NCBI GenBank assembly: GCA_002470465.1
Contig: DKMD01000012.1
Span: 62,001-126,000, forward strand
From: Pluralibacter sp. UBA7423
Lineage (GTDB): Bacteria; Pseudomonadota; Gammaproteobacteria; Enterobacterales; Enterobacteriaceae
Direction of reading: 5' to 3'
Length of the DNA: 64,000 nucleotides
Shown here: positions 63,971 to 64,000 of the stretch, one piece after another
Layout: each line of letters begins with the position of its first letter
Numbering within the stretch: the first letter of the stretch is position 1
Program-made: the position numbers and the translations under genes
Notes under the pieces: model-generated
The model's input: the letters and a program-made list of their open reading frames with translations, nothing else
Databases searched by the model: none
Told to the model about the DNA's origin: nothing

Positions 63971-64000
63971 ATGAAAAACAAGACACTGGCTACACTCGTA
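63971..64000 (+). CDS. ybgS: Probable YbgS start (3' end outside window)
   Basis: Ten codons, MKNKTLATLV, behind CAGGAGCATCCTC. The basic then hydrophobic start looks like a signal peptide, and ybgS is divergent from aroG in E. coli. Too short to identify by sequence alone; the name rests on synteny. Confidence 0.55.
   Translation, partial: MKNKTLATLV

Overview
The window is enterobacterial chromosome. Most proteins are near-identical in length and motif layout to E. coli K-12 proteins (Amn, PuuPADRCB, YeeO, ModABCEF, GalETKM, GpmA, AroG). A complete histidine-utilisation cluster (hutIGC-UH), which K-12 lacks, sits beside ybhC, so the host is more likely an Enterobacter-, Klebsiella- or Citrobacter-like genus than E. 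coli. I cannot name a species.

Layout. (1) 1-4922: 3' part of ybhB, amn, an aminopeptidase P-like gene, and a HigB/RelE-type toxin whose antitoxin gene is split by a ~207-bp insertion. (2) 4972-14673: the putrescine-utilisation genes puuP, puuA, puuD, puuR, puuC and puuB (no puuE) and the MATE exporter yeeO, bracketed by two identical tRNA-Asn genes in inverted orientation. (3) 14675-38270: a 23.6-kb AT-rich integrative element in the second tRNA-Asn gene. It has a P4-type integrase and a 25-bp direct repeat at its ends. It carries a MobQ-type relaxase and a TraD-like protein but no type IV secretion genes, so it looks mobilizable rather than self-transmissible. Cargo includes a serine recombinase with two ParB-like proteins, an orphan PilV-like pilin with internal repeats, a three-gene operon of two paralogous small proteins and a membrane protein, an orphan PAAR/pyocin protein with a colicin E3-type ribonuclease end and a putative immunity gene, a RepL-like protein downstream of phased iterons, a truncated H-NS-like protein, AlpA, and several unknowns. 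(4) 38363-44654: hutH, hutU, hutC, hutG, hutI, all leftward, with HutC-type operators. (5) 44872-58879: ybhC, pgl, ybhA, modCBA, acrZ, modE, modF, the galETKM operon and gpmA, in mirror image of the K-12 order but without the K-12 genes between ybhC and pgl. (6) 58894-62487: a 1197-codon Mrr nuclease-NACHT NTPase gene between gpmA and aroG, which I read as a candidate NLR-like antiphage gene. (7) aroG with its TyrR box and the first codons of a probable ybgS.

How it fits together. The core covers polyamine and histidine catabolism, molybdate uptake under ModE, the Leloir galactose pathway, and entry into glycolysis and aromatic synthesis. Accessory DNA lies in two places: the tRNA-Asn element and the gpmA-aroG gap. 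In K-12, amn-asn-yeeO lies far from the gal-mod-hut neighbourhood, so the ybhB/amn and tRNA-Asn/hutH junctions mark a rearranged order relative to K-12. Both junctions carry a nearly identical 25-bp terminator sequence. The best candidates for undescribed biology are the Mrr-NACHT gene, the small-protein/membrane-protein operon at 23517-24774, the serine recombinase-ParB-RepB trio, and the iteron/hairpin region at 33272-33847.
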